Shown here one piece after another: positions 10,740 to 23,149 of a stretch of 64,000 nucleotides of DNA. The translations under genes were made by a program, and so were the position numbers. Origin of the DNA: Ligustrum vulgare (taxonomy: Eukaryota; Streptophyta; Magnoliopsida; Lamiales; Oleaceae); contig OY743184.1 in NCBI GenBank assembly GCA_963555705.1, forward strand, positions 26,808,639 through 26,872,638. Reading direction: 5' to 3'. The notes beneath the pieces were generated by a model that did no database searches, was not told where the DNA came from, and was given only the letters and a program-made list of their open reading frames with translations. Positions within the stretch are counted from its first letter, which is position 1, and each line of letters starts with the position of its first letter.

Positions 10740-13486
10740 CTGGTCGTCATTCGAGTAGGTGGAAATCTCGTATTGTGGCCGTGGGTTTTTCTTCCGAGTG
10801 ACTAGAATAAAACCATCATCCTCAGTACTTTGAGCTAGACCAACCAAATCATCAGTTGAAGATCTCCGGAAAGGACCCTACTAGAAAACATCAAACTGGG
10901 CGGGGTTCTCAGTATTAGAGTGAATCCAAAAATCAGAAGGAAAGGAAGCCTCCACATTCTGATGGAAAATGTGAGGAGTATTAGAAGGAACAACTGCAAG
11001 AGCATCGGGAGAGGGGTCAGCATACTTATCGGAGGCCTGCCACCTAAAAAGAATATTATCAAGCAATGGGTTAGAAAGTGAAGCTGGAGCAAGACTGATA
11101 GTCAAAACAGCCACGAAAGGTGGTGTCATGGTGAAAGCTCATTGCTTCTATAATGACTGAACCACTAGCGGAATAATGGCTGCAGGAATAAACTACTGAG
11201 TAACTGTTAGAGTAGAAGGCTGAGAACTGACTAGCTGAGCAGAGACTGTCAATGTTGTAGACTGAATGGTAGAATGAACCATTGCAAGTGGACGTGGAGC
11301 AGCAGTAGTGGTCGTAGCTGCATGAATGGTGATCGATGGAGTGATCACTGCAGGTGGTGGAAGCTGAAAAGCAAGACCAGAAGAGCTAGGGGCCGGCTGT
11401 TCGCTGGATACTCTAGATATCGGTACTTATTTTCTGGATGAATCATCAATCACAATGCCTTTTCCCTTATCCTTCACCCTATCATCAGGCTTAGGAGGAG
11501 GGGAAGAGGTAAGAAGGACAAAAGTAGTAGGAACAGAAGAATGAGTAGGAGAAGCAGAAGCAGCACCTGACTGTGCATGTGGCAAAGTAGTATGTCTACC
11601 AATCAAGCAGTTATCAACACTATGACCCAAATGTCTGCAGTGATTGTAAAAAATCGGCTTCTTATCATAAATAATAGGCTGCCAATATCCCGAGTATTTA
11701 TGGCACTGAATCCATATGCGGTCTGGAAGAACAAAAGACGAATCAACCTCAATGAAAACTCTAGCCTCACTAGGCCTCCTCAAATCAGTAGTGGCCTTAT
11801 ATTGGTGTATTGGGGTCCCAACGGCTTGAGCTAAAGCAAAAAAAGTACCATTTGCATGAAAATGTTGGGCAATAACGGAAAAGAAACCTAACAGGGACAA
11901 TAGGGGTCTCATGTGCAGGGTTAAATCCAAGAGTCCATTTAATGGCCCTCATAAGGCACCCATCAATATACCAAGAAGGCTTGAGGAAAATCCGAGCATA
12001 ATCATCCTCATGTAAATCAATTAAACTAATAGAAAAATCACCACAAAATCCAAATTTAAGGAAGCTTTCACGTCCTTAGCATTAGGAGGCTTCCCGTTCA
12101 AGAATCTGCCAACAAGTGTGAACTTGTATGGTGCAGCTAAAAGTTGCTCATCCTCATTATCAAAATTACAGTAGGTTCATTCAAGTGTAATGAGGGGGTC
12201 TTAATAGAGAACCTGTGGAGAAAGGAATCCGGGTGTGCCTACGTGACTGATGCAAAAGATTTATTTTGGCTCATCTCAGTCTGAGTTATAGATGGCTTTC
12301 CAGCCAAAGCAACAACATATGATACCTTATTCTGAGCTAGTGTCCCTAGAGCTGTATTAGGTGTCTCAGTAGCATGAGGTGAAGCTGTGTTACCACGTGG
12401 GGCAGGGCGTGGGGGTGAAGGTTTCCCATGTACAGGAGGGAGGCGTGCATCCCGAGGTGGAGGGGCATTTATAAAAGCATCATTACCCCTCACCAAATTA
12501 TTCAAAGAGGCATTATCAAGGGATTTAGAACGTACCAAATCAGTAGGAGCAGTCTGGAAATTTGGCTATAGGCAATAGCAACTGAAGGTACCAAATCGTT
12601 TCCTCGATTTGCGTGCAAGAAGGCATGAATCCCAATGTAGAGCTGCCAACGATATTTGAAGTAAGAGGAACCAAACTTGGGTAATTTGGGTCTTCTAAGA
12701 TCATTTGTGCTACTGGTTTCCTAAAAATCTGCTAAGAAATCCAAGAATTGGAAACCTTGATTTGCGTACTATTTTGCACAATTCCCAATGGATTATGAAT
12801 CACAACATTTTCCGGATTTGGTGACATTTCCATGATTTTTATGCGTTTTGGAACTACTGGGGTTGGTTTTAGACCCAAATTCGCACCAGAACATCTGTCT
12901 CGAAGTTCGTGCCAAAACGCACAATTTCCACTGAAGAATTCAACGCACAATTGGTGGAATATAGAGGATTTAACATCATGTCCATGGTTTTCAAGTGCTA
13001 TGGAGCCAATGGTGATGGTTTCAGATTCAAATTCGAACTAGAAGTCGTTGCCTTGTTATTCGTGCCGAAAGGCACATTCTTCAATGTTGAAATCCGCTCA
13101 AAATTGGAAGGAATCATACCTTCCCCTTGGAAATTTGGGTGATCTTGAACCAATGGAGGACATCCCAGGACGAAATTCTAACTGGAAGTGGTCAAAACTG
13201 CTGCATTGGAATGCATGCCAAAAATGGCACAATTCCCAAAACAAGTCCATCAATGGAATCAACAAGATTGGAGGCTTCCCTTGGGGGTTTTTGAGTGTTT
13301 TGAATCCACTGAAATCAACCCGGCCGCCTGAATCGAAGTGTAAACCCTTGAATTAGAATCCCCCGAATTCGGCTCAAATTGAGGGCTAGGGTTCAGGTTT
13401 TGTATGAGAAAAGTGGGATTTTGGCTGGTATTTGGGGTTGTTGTTTGAAATTGATGGAAGAGATGGAGGTGGTTTTTCGGCGACAA
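10740..13486 (-). pseudogene. LINE ORF1: DUF4283/CCHC nucleic-acid-binding protein, disrupted
   Basis: The best-preserved part (11427-11930) reads FFSVIAQHF...AVGTPI...ARVFIEVD followed by a YNHCRHLGHSVDNC zinc knuckle. This is the DUF4283 plus zf-CCHC_4 arrangement of plant L1 ORF1, which coats the element RNA. An upstream piece at 12239-12538 is rich in Pro and Arg. A further piece at 13259-13486 starts MSPKNHLHLFHQ and may be the original N-terminus. A 3' piece at 10835-11129 leads into ORF2. Stops and frameshifts interrupt all parts. The limits are approximate. Confidence 0.65.
12590..13300 (-). repeat. About 153 bp degenerate tandem repeats in the LINE 5' part
   Basis: A landmark (plus-strand CGTGCC/CGTRC followed by an A-rich GGCAC/GCAC block and CAATTCCCA) recurs at about 12612, 12765, 12908, 13061 and 13214. 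The spacings are 153, 143, 153 and 153. Since 153 is 51 codons, the unit may once have been translated. Two units, read on the minus strand, give similar strings ending LKPSPLAP and LKPTPVVP. Confidence 0.6.
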
Positions 13487-13560
13487 GGCCGGCGGGTTCA
13501 GCGATTTTGATGAAGGCGGCAGTATGTACCAAAAAATCTCCTTAGGGAGAGAGAGCCTCT

Positions 13561-14391
13561 TAAAACTTTTGGAGTAGATTGATTTCTAAAACCAAATTAA
13601 TGGCTTATGAAGATGACATTATTATTAAATTAAAGGTTGAGTTTTTTTCCTTTTTCAATTGTTCTTTAATTCTTTAAGAACAACCAAGAACTTATCAAAG
13701 AATTCCGTATTAAGCAGTTCATACAACATAACATTTCCAAAAGTCGAGCGAAATTCCATTTCCACTCTCCCTCACTTTAAACGAGCCAATTCGAAAATGT
13801 TTTCGTAATTCTCATAGTATGTAGATGGCATAGAAAGAATCTATAGAACAAAAAAAAAAAAAAAAAATCATTTTTTGTAACTTGAATTAATATCTGTTAG
13901 TTAAAAAAAAATTTGTTTAAAAACATTTTTTATGTTTTTTTGGTAAAACGTGTAGTTGAAAAGTAAGAGAAAATTGTGTTACAAAAAATATGTTTACCAA
14001 ACAGAGACTTAGTTATCCAGCAATTGTAATTGCAACGTAATAAGAATCAAATCTCATAAAAAAGAATCAAATGAGCACTTCACAAATAATTTAATTTAAC
14101 CATTATTTCATTGTTCAACTGATTCAGAAATTTTAGTATAAGACTAATCAGCAATCATGCGTTTTATCAAACAACTTGCAGGCATATAAATGTGAAAGCA
14201 GAATTGCGAATCTCTCGCATCATTATATAGCAGAAATATGAGAAGACAATCTTCTCTATCTTAAATTAATTTTGATTTAGCAAAAAAGGCCATAAATATA
14301 CTTTCATGCGCAACAATATGAGGATTGAGTTGATGAAATAGGGCTAGAGGAGATCTTTAAACATAAGTCCCAATACAATTTGAAAAGATGA
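13561..14391. other. AT-rich intergenic DNA with a poly(A) run and a half MITE
   Basis: There is an A-run at about 13850-13867. A Tourist-like end (CCAAACAGAGAC then TTA) lies at 13997-14011, but I found no matching 5' end. No gene is visible. Confidence 0.5.
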
Positions 14392-14485
14392 TTGGGATAG
14401 CGTAGGAGTTAATTCCCTCTCCTTGCTTTGGTGAACAACTATGGGGATTTGTCCATAAAGCTATTGTAATAGTTCAAATCTCAAT
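14392..14485 (+). repeat. Possible tRNA-derived SINE fragment
   Basis: The stretch GGGATAGCGTAGGAG resembles a Pol III box A region. It is followed about 55 bp later by GTTCAAATC, which resembles box B, and then by A-rich sequence. No target duplication was found, so this rests on motif likeness only. Confidence 0.3.
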
Positions 14486-14835
14486 TTAAAAAATTTAATT
14501 AAATAAAAACGAAATTTGGCTGATCGACTGATCCAGATAGTGTGGGCACTGGTGCGCGACATTGGCTAGACCCGCCGGTGAGGTAATTCAAATATATACC
14601 TAAATTATTTTATAAATACTATACAATTTCAAACTATTTTGTTTATTTTCAATATGACAAGTGGTTTCATATTCCATTTTTGTAATTCTTTCAATATGAA
14701 CAATTGGATCGAATCATAGCTGAAAATAGCTTGTTCAGTTTCTAACCAGTTCTATAATTAGATATAGAACCAATGATTCCATTTCTAAGATTTTCCCTTA
14801 AATAGACTATGCCCACCCATCATCATTTAATTTTA

Positions 14836-15001
14836 TATAATTCTAAAAAGACATTTTTAATTGATATTTTTAAGTGACATTGTGACATGGTGCAAATACA
14901 TTGAGTTGTGTAAATAACTACTCTACCACTTACTTTTTCATCATCCAATGTATTTGTTCCATGTCACAATGTCAATTAAAAATGTCTCCCTAAAATTACT
15001 A
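14836..15001. mobile_element. MITE with long terminal inverted repeats
   Basis: The left arm (AGACATTTTTAATTGA...TGACATTGTGACATGG) is repeated inverted on the right (CCATGTCACAATGTCAATT AAAAATGTCT). The arms are about 50-60 bp with small gaps, around a short AT-rich core. The flanks also pair weakly (TAATTYTA). No target duplication was settled and no gene is inside. Confidence 0.7.
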
Positions 15002-15205
15002 TTTAATTTTTGGATTTTTGATGCAATTGTGGTAGTGGATAGTTTTTTTAGATTTATTTTAGTGGGATCCATACAAAGGTAACCTTTACTTTAGTATTTA
15101 ACATAATTGACCATTTATGACATTCATGCTCCAATTTTTAAATCTTTTATATCCATATTCCTAAATAGCAAAAATCTTTTATTTAATTGATAAATAGCAA
15201 CTTGA

Positions 15206-15879
15206 TACGGGACGACAATAATACTCACGGACTCGATACTCGTTAGAGATCCGACATAAATGGCGGGGATTACCAGACTAAATGGGTTCGTGGATAGGGT
15301 ATGGAGGTAAACTTTAAAACCCGACATGGGTATGAGTCAGGTGTGAGTTTTACTACAATAACCATACCCAACCAACATACCCATTAATTTTCTTAAAAAA
15401 TTATAAAATTTAAAACAAAAGTGATTGTGTAAAAAAATAATAAGTAAAAAAATAATAAATAAATAAAAAGTAGAACTTAAATATCTATTGACATTGTTAA
15501 CGTCTAAACTTTAACATGTTTAAACTATTGGTTTTGTTAACGTCTAAAAAAATTATTCAAATTCGCTTATTTAGTTTTAACTTAGAACAAACTTTTTCAA
15601 GCCAAATTCAAGTGAAACTCAACATTTAACTAATTCAAGTTAATCGGGAGTACATCTAACTTGTAACCTATTTACAACCCAAAAAAATAAAAAAATAAAA
15701 AATTAGTAATGGATTTCAAATGGGTGTAGAAGCAAACCCGCCTCCGATCCATCCCTGAGCCGCACCCAACCCACCATTCTTAAATGAGTATATGGGTAGG
15801 GTATGAAGGTTGTAAATCTTTAGTGGGTAGGTTAAGAGTTTGGAAAACCCGACCCATACCAGACACATTGTCATCTCTA
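15206..15879 (-). mobile_element. hAT-like non-autonomous element (copy 1)
   Basis: This 674 bp element is the same repeat as 54968-55600 in opposite orientation. Shared features are TAGRGATGRYAAT-type ends, blocks of GGGTATGGGT/ACCCATACCC near both ends and an AT-rich centre. Its own ends read TACGGGACGACAAT and, on the minus strand, TAGAGATGACAAT. The flanking 8-mers do not match, so this copy is probably old. It carries no open frame. Confidence 0.7.
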
Positions 15880-16380
15880 ATGCTTACATGGTGTCCGGAG
15901 ATGTTTCCTGAACATTATAAAATCTTGGCCTATGCTGGTAGACATGTCAAATGAATAGGTCGGTTAAAATCGACCTGTCAAGATAAAGAATCGGACGGCT
16001 CGATATATACTATAAAAAGGAACTGTAATGGATCTACTGTAAGTTTTTTGGGATAATTACACTATACATACATTTTTCTCATTGAATTAAAATATACCCC
16101 TTAAAAATCTATATTAAATTTATGTCATTTTCTTTTTATTAATAAAATTTACACTCTAAATCATAAGTATCAATATGTGATGATGTTAAAATTTAGATTC
16201 TAAGTATCATAAAAATTTAAAATGACGTAAATTTAAGTAAATTAGAAATATCAAAAAAATAAAAATAAAAAATTGAAAGTATCGAAGTGTGATACTTCCT
16301 AAATGATGTTAATTTCAGTTTGATCCCAACATTTGTGTATTTAAGTGAATGTCCCTATATTTTTTTTAATGAAAAATCAA
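15880..16380. other. AT-rich intergenic DNA, nothing recognised
   Basis: No gene or bounded repeat is visible here. Confidence 0.5.
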
Positions 16381-16535
16381 GCCTCGGTTTGGCAAAAAAA
16401 TATTTTAAATAACACAATTCTCAAAATTATTTTTTAACCATACATATTTTCTTTCTCCACTTTTCAACATCACATCTTACCTCGAAAACATAAAAAAACA
16501 TATTTTTAAACTCCAAAATTTTTCCAAATAGAGGC
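16381..16535. mobile_element. Tourist-like MITE (CAA target duplication)
   Basis: The ends GCCTCGGTTTGG and, on the minus strand, GCCTCTATTTGG are flanked by CAA at 16378-16380 and 16536-16538. The body contains the family's AACCACA/AAAACAT-type AT-rich interior. It is 155 bp with no gene. Confidence 0.65.
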
Positions 16536-16747
16536 CAAGACCATCTGACTCGAGTCGGTCAATAAAATAAAAAAAAGTTCAATACTCCATCAGGTGGATG
16601 GACATTTAAAGGCTATTATGATCCATTTTAAAAAGAGGAAATTACACCCGAATATGTTTTTTAACTACCTAATTCTAAAATCAGATTTGAAAACTATTCC
16701 ACTATTCACTATCCACTGTCCACTATGTATTAAAAGTGTGGATTATG

Positions 16748-17036
16748 GAGAAACTTTTGATTTTCTATTTTACCCTTATATATTTAGTTATATGCTCAAA
16801 TACCCTTACCCCTTAATTAATAATATTAAATATTAATTATTATTTATAATATTATAATATAATTTCATAATATTTATTTAGTATTTAGTTAGAGAAACTT
16901 TTGACTTTCTATTTTACCCTTATATATTTAGTTATATGCACAATATACCATTTACCCTTAATTAATAACATTAAATATTAATTTATTATCTATAATATTA
17001 TAATACAATTTCATTATATTTATTTAGTATTTAGTT
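16748..17036. repeat. Direct tandem duplication, 144 bp unit
   Basis: The block beginning GAGAAACTTTTGAYTTTCTA occurs at 16748 and 16892, and both copies end near GTATTTAGTTA. The copies are very similar and AT-rich, with no coding content. Confidence 0.8.
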
Positions 17037-18719
17037 AATTTATTATCTTACAATTTATTATATTACAATCCAAAAATTTATAATTTTGTAATATAATTTC
17101 ATATTATTACATTTTCCCATTTCTTTAGTATTAAGAGAAGGAAAAAAAAATTACTTCACCATTTAAAAAATATTTTTACGACTGTAATATCTTAATATAA
17201 TACTTAAATATAATAATAATTTGGGATGAGTGAAAAACTCGTGATTCCTTATTTAACACTATTAAGTTAGTTATATTTCCAATATACCCTTACCTTCTTA
17301 TTTAATAAAAATATTGATCTCTCATTTTATCCTCACAATCTTTTATTTTCTCAATAATATCCTTAATTCATTTATTAAAACTTATTTTACATTTATTTTA
17401 ATTCTTATTTCAAAAAAACATTAATTTATTCACGATGTCTAAATCGAAATTAGTTATTTAATTAATATTAATTTAACATGTTACTTTTAATTTAGTTTTA
17501 GCATATTGTTCCATTAAATTTCATTTCCCGTGATAACTTCTTTAAAACAATTCAAATAATGTCTTTATGTGTTTAATGAATTTTTTCTATTTTTAAAAAT
17601 AGATTTTTTTTTTTAAAAAAAAAAATAGAGAGTGAAACTTTTTTATTTTTAAACTCACTTAAATTCTTATCAAAACCATCAATTAATTTAAATAAACAAA
17701 AAAATATTTTTTTAATTATTTTCTAATTAAGAATATAAAATAAATAATTTCAAAACTCTTAGGAAAAAAATAAAAACTAAAATCTTAGTTTAAATTTATA
17801 TAGTCATTAATTGGTGATGATTAAAATCAAATTTTTAATAGATTTTGATAAAATTTAATAAAAATGTTGTTGAAAAGTTGTGGGTCCGATAAAATGTGTG
17901 GTCAAAATTAATTGTTGACTTTAACTTGGATTAAAATCTTATTTTAATTTCTCTAAGCATGAGCATAATATTAAACTTTTTTTCATTATAAAAATATACT
18001 CACAACTTAATTTATTTTATCTGTACACAGTTTTTTCATGACTTATCATAAATATTTTATATTGAATTATTTATTTCCCTATTATTTTATGATATCAGAT
18101 TACTTCTTAAGAGATCACATGCGATTTATTTATTACGTTGACATTTAAAATAATTGTCTAATATATATTTTGAAGAATTGGATGAAATTTTTTCAATAAA
18201 ATATTAATATACTAAGAATTAAAGTCAATTTACCATTTACAATTTTTTACTAACAATATCAATTACGTCAACTATTTAAAAAAGGTATTAGTACTTAAAT
18301 TTTTTTACTTTAACATTCATCATATACATAAGACGTGCAAAGCCGTACTTGCTACTTGTTTATACAAAAATCAAGGTTATAATCATAATATTATTAATAT
18401 TAAATTAAACTAACATAAATCCATTACCCAAACTCCAACCCCACCCAAATTGGGATTCAATTAGTTCCCTCATTTATTTCAAACTTAGCTAGGCACCGAA
18501 AATATTCTCCACCTCCAATCCTTGGTGGTTGTTAGGTCTCTGCACCAGGAAGCGTCTTTGCACAGTCTCTGTATGACGGTTGCATCTTTGCATGGAGATC
18601 GCTCGCGGCTGTGGTGTCTTTTCATGATTGCTCCGTTCCTCGCCTATTTTCTTCCATTTTATCTTCATGATTGGTGTGTATTGGTTATTGGTGCAAGTTG
18701 AGGTGATGTGGTGACGTAA
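17037..18719. other. Very AT-rich intergenic DNA
   Basis: Long runs of A and T with no open frame of note. From about 18480 to 18720 the composition becomes more mixed. No gene or clear element boundary is visible. Confidence 0.5.
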
Positions 18720-18895
18720 ACGGAGGTGGAGGTGGTTGTAGAGTTGGTGGTTGTGTTGGTGTTGTTGGTGACGATGGAGAAGGTTCTGGTGTTGGTGGTG
18801 GTGGTGGTGGTCAGTGGTAGGATGGTAGCTGTGGAGATGGTGGTGTTGGTGGTGGTTGTTGGCTATGGAGATGGAGATGGTGATGGTGGTGTTCG
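18720..18895. repeat. GGT/GGA-rich low-complexity tract
   Basis: The plus strand is a run of GGTGGTGG/GATGGAGA triplets. On the minus strand it would encode Pro/Ser/Thr repeats directly downstream of the Mutator transposase remnant, as in the low-complexity linkers of such proteins. That link is an inference. Confidence 0.6.
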
Positions 18896-19320
18896 GGTTT
18901 TATCATCTGCAATAGGGCTACTTTTTGTGGTTTGAACCATTTCACAAAGTTCTTGAGTCACCTCAACTATTGTTGATATTCTTGCTGCTAAAATCTTAAT
19001 TGCATCAATGTGGTGTATGCCTAGTATGGTTGATACCCCGTAGTCAGCAGGTGTATTGGTAAATTGCTCAAGAGCTGGTGGTAAAAGCATCGTGTCATCA
19101 TAATGTTGCTTAACCTCTATACACAATGGGAAACTTGTTAGATTTTTGACCTTTCCTTACAGCTCTAAATAGTAAGCCAGGGATCTGTCATCTACAATAC
19201 TCACTGGCTCCATGTTTTTATCCACTGTATATTATATTCTCAATTTATTCACCATTGAATCCAAATTTAATCTTGTGAAAACAATATCCAACATGTCGTA
19301 GTATGTAATTGTAGTGGGCA
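18863..19320 (-). pseudogene. Mutator-like (MuDR) transposase N-terminal remnant
   Basis: From 19320 the minus strand reads MPTTITYYDMLDIVF, RLNLDSMVNKLRI-stop-YTVDKN, then PVSIVDDRSLAYYLEL-stop, SFPLCIEVKQ. This has the form of the N-terminal region found before the FLYWCH/SWIM parts of plant MuDR transposases. Two TAA codons interrupt it at 19236-19238 and near 19155. No DDE catalytic domain or terminal repeats were found. The assignment rests on remembered family patterns, so it is moderate. Confidence 0.5.
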
Positions 19321-20216
19321 TGAGGATCCCTACTACCTTTAACCTTGTTTAGTTATTGAACGCATTCTAAAATCCACCATAATGTATGAACACATTCAGT
19401 GAATCCATAGATGCACATTAAAATACTATTAATGCTTTTTTTTGGTACAAATCATTAACTTAATGGCAAGTAACAAATAATTGTCCAAAAATAAACATAA
19501 GGTAAATGTAATTTGTAACTAATGGGAATTTGTAACTATTTACATAATGCAATCAAGTTGTAACAAAAAACATAATGTAATTCATTTTAGAAAGCAATCA
19601 AATTACAATTGTAACAAAATACAACTAGTTCCACACCTGTGCGATGCACGGACAAGTTCAATTGACAAAGAATAAATTATAAAAAAAAAGTACAATTGGG
19701 AAAAAAACAAAAAATAAAAAAATTCAGTGTCAATCAATAATAATAAGCTTCACCTCTCACTTCTACATCTCAATATATATCCCGATAGATTTAAACCAAA
19801 ATTGTTTAAAACATATAATTTTTATTAATTTTTTAATTTGCACAAATATTATTGATCATAAATTTCTTCATTTATTTTATTTTAGGCAGTATTTGTTAAC
19901 ATTTAAATTACGAACAAATCAATGTAAAAATTATCAAATTTGGTTAAGAAATTAAAATTGTAATTTTAACTTTAAATCTTTTTTTTTAAAAAGAGGGCAA
20001 GTTGCCCCACTTGATTTATGGGGATATATGGTATATCCCCATATTAGAAATGAATAGACATGATTAAACATAATGGCACAAAACAAAAGTATCCACTATT
20101 TACACAAGATTTGAAAAAATGGGATAATCCAATGCAATAATCTTATATATTGATCCATTTTCCGACCCAATTATCGAATTATCGTTAAAAAAAAACTACA
20201 ACCCTAATCGAATCAT

Positions 20217-20458
20217 CTAGAAAGGGGTATAAATACCCTCTAATATCAACCCATCGATATATTCTCTGATGACTGATTTAGTTTGCCATAAATCTTGTTT
20301 CCTCCTAAAAGAACTGTTTGCCTTTGGAATTTTAGCAAACTCCTCATTTGCACTAAAATCACCACCACGGAGAATATCAACAGCAAATCTTAAATCCAAA
20401 AAAACTGCATAACACCTCTCTTTGACACTTGACGCACATGAGCTTCCTCAATTGAAAG
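20217..20458 (-). pseudogene. COG1-like gene fragment (Golgi tethering complex subunit), frameshifted
   Basis: The minus strand reads EAHVRQVSKRGVMQ, then after a T-run FLDLRFAVDIL, GGDFSANEEF, FRRKQDLWQTKSV and DGLI, before drifting into unrelated sequence and a stop. I associate this pattern with the C-terminal part of plant COG1 (conserved oligomeric Golgi subunit 1, Vps51-like superfamily). The T-run shifts the frame, because seven Ts are present where eight would keep it open. A broken, truncated exon near a Helitron 3' end suggests capture. The identity comes from memory of the family and needs a search. Confidence 0.45.
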
Positions 20459-20760
20459 GAATTCCAATTAACTATGCAAGTATACAATAAAAAAGAATGG
20501 AGTTATATTTGTGCGCAATAAAAAGAAAAATGGTGATCAATGATCCTACAAACATGATAATAAGCATTAATTGTTGAGATGCTCTAAAAATTCACGTATT
20601 CTTTAACCACTATCATCTAGATATGTGCTCAATTTCGAATATGGAAGTCTAATATAGTTGCATTCAGATAATAACTTTGCAGGCTCTCTTTCAGTGTGGA
20701 ACTCAATTTGTCACAGACACACAAAAAAACATTTTTTTAAATTCAGTGAAAGAGCTTCAA

Positions 20761-20990
20761 CTACACAAGCATGTATAAACTAATTGACACATTGCAAGCA
20801 AAAAAAAAATGTTCATCCTGAACGTAATCAGGATAATAAAATCTCAATTTCAACCTGTCAATCATTTTCCTATCATAAATAAGAAGACTTATGTATCTCC
20901 CATGTGTTGCACCGCAGATAATTTCGCCTATAGGAGATGGAACTCCCAAATATTTTTGCTTTTCACATTCTTTCGTTGCTTTATCGTAAC
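20761..20990 (-). pseudogene. Unidentified gene-like fragment
   Basis: An open stretch reads KATKECEKQKYLGVPSPIGE and continues to FYYPDYVQ before a T-run and a stop. It has normal amino-acid variety, unlike the low-complexity frames nearby. I do not recognise it. It has the same orientation as the other gene-like pieces in the candidate Helitron. Confidence 0.3.
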
Positions 20991-22260
20991 GATGTTAATT
21001 TGAATCATGGGAACTTGATATATTATAAGCTCGCTAACTCTTTTAGAAAAAGGCATATAATAAATTAGCCTTGAGGCCATCCAATGTCTATTTTTTAACG
21101 AAGATTTTTGTTTTTTTTGTTTTTTTTTTTTAGTTTAGTCTGTCTCGTACAAAAAGAATGTAGCTTATGACTCAGAGAGTGCAACTCAATGTGTCTTTAA
21201 GCTTATAAGCATTATTTTGCGTAACAGAAAAAATCTCAACATTCTAGCTTTCTGGTAAAAGAATTTTGGCAAGGAAGAGATATACAAAGTAAAAGAGGAA
21301 CACATAAGGATCATCCAAGGGAGATAACCATCAACTCATTATACACAGTCAGTAGAAAAATGGAGAATGAAATGCATTAGCTCTAGGAAAGTGTAATACA
21401 TGAAACATATTCCAGGAAGTTATAAATTGAAAGATCGGGAACTATATATTCAGGAAAAAGTAAATTGCAGCAAAGAAATGAAGACGGGGGATTTTTTAAT
21501 TGATATGAGGACTTAAAATTATATCTCTAATGATTATATCAATTATTATCTTCTTTAAGGGAAAACTTAAACCATTTTTCCCTGCTGTGTAACTGAAAGA
21601 CTAAGTAATAGCCTTTTGCAACGTCGTTCGGATAATCTAACATGCTAGACATCAGATACTATCATAGATAATAGTATGCAGGAAACAGTTGCAGTAGATA
21701 AGATTTAACTTAATGATACATAGCCTTATTATGTGACGACCCGAATTCTCGACCATTCGAGTGCCACTAAAAGTGACTCATATCATATTATCGAGACTTA
21801 AATAGTAATGTAAAATTATTCAAAAGAATAATTAGAATCCCATAATTTTATTTGTGAATAAAAATAGAACATAATTTTCTTACATAAAGTTCAACATAAT
21901 TATCTCATCAATCTTAACCACTTTTGCCACTTCCATGTTGACCGCCTCGAACCTTCAATTATCTGAAAATGGTAAATATCGTGGAGTGAGATTTATAAAA
22001 TCCCAGTAAGTATACCAAGCATAAATTTTTTTTTTAAAGCATATGGATCATTTTCATCATAACATAGGATAGGATCGAAATACTCATAAACATAGGGAGA
22101 CACAAGAATTTTACCGAACTTAAATGGCAAGAATTCTTATGTGTAGCGCTACTAAACTCCGGTCCCCTTAGCATAATCATAAACATATCATATGGAACCC
22201 ATAACAATCTTGTGAGATTGATTTCATAGCAATGATCCAAACATTTTCATAAAAACATAA

Positions 22261-22975
22261 GATATACTTACTTGTCATAAAAACATACTTACTTTTCATA
22301 AAAACATAAGGTGTATTTACCTTTCATAAAAACATACTTACTTTTCATAAAAACATAAGATATACTTACTTGTCATAAAAACATACTTACTTTTCATAAA
22401 AACATAAGGTGTATTTACCTTTCATAAAAACATACTTACTTTTCATAAAAACATAAGATATACTTACTTGTCATAAAAACATACTTACTTTTCATAAAAA
22501 CATAAGGTGTATTTACCTTTCATAAAAACATACTTACTTTTCATAAAAACATAAGATATACTTACTTGTCATAAAAACATACTTACTTTTCATAAAAACA
22601 TAAGGTGTATTTACCTTTCATAAAAACATACTTACTTTTCATAAAAACATAAGATATACTTACTTGTCATAAAAACATACTTACTTTTCATAAAAACATA
22701 AGGTGTATTTACCTTTCATAAAAACATACTTACTTTTCATAAAACACATAAGATATACTTACTTGTCATAAAAACATACTTACTTTTCATAAAAACATAA
22801 GGTGTATTTACCTTTCATAAAAACATACTTACTTTTCATAAAAACATAAGATATACTTACTTGTCATAAAAACATACTTACTTTTCATAAAAACATAAGG
22901 TGTATTTACCTTTCATAAAAACATACTTACTTTTCATAAAAACATAAGATATACTTACCTTTTAAAAGATTAAAA
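22261..22975. repeat. 98 bp tandem array, about seven units, inside the solo LTR
   Basis: GATATACTTA recurs at 22261, 22359, 22457, 22555, 22653, 22752, 22850 and 22948, a period of 98 with one 99. Each unit is built from four TCATAAAAACATA subunits, two of them with AAGGTGTAT/AAGATATAC variants. The units are almost identical, so the array expanded recently. It lies downstream of the promoter-like box, in the R-U5 part. Confidence 0.92.
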
Positions 22976-23149
22976 TGAAGTGTAGTAGTAAATGGACCAA
23001 AACTTTCTTGACCACCTTGAATTTCTCTTACTTGTGGATTTTGTCAAGAGATTGAAAATAAGTGTATATGTGTAGAGTTGTGTGTAAAAGAGATGGGTTT
23101 AAATAGATGTATAAAGTTGGCATATTGTAAACATAATCATTCAATTCTA

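Larger units (their letters stand above)
5199..13560 (-). mobile_element. L1-type LINE, nearly full length, inactive
   Basis: On the minus strand the order is a 5' region with tandem repeats, ORF1 (DUF4283 plus CCHC), then ORF2 (endonuclease, reverse transcriptase, zf-RVT, RNase H), ending in an A-run (a T-run on the plus strand at about 5199-5209). This is the arrangement of plant L1 elements with a C-terminal RNase H. The element copies itself through target-primed reverse transcription of its RNA. Many stops and frameshifts, plus a 1501 bp LTR insertion, make this copy dead. I could not define a target duplication, and the 5' edge near 13560 is approximate. Confidence 0.85.

Noticed and set aside
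22261..22975. Regular array resembling a CRISPR
   Set aside because: The whole 98 bp unit repeats, with no unique spacers, inside a plant LTR. It is an ordinary tandem repeat.
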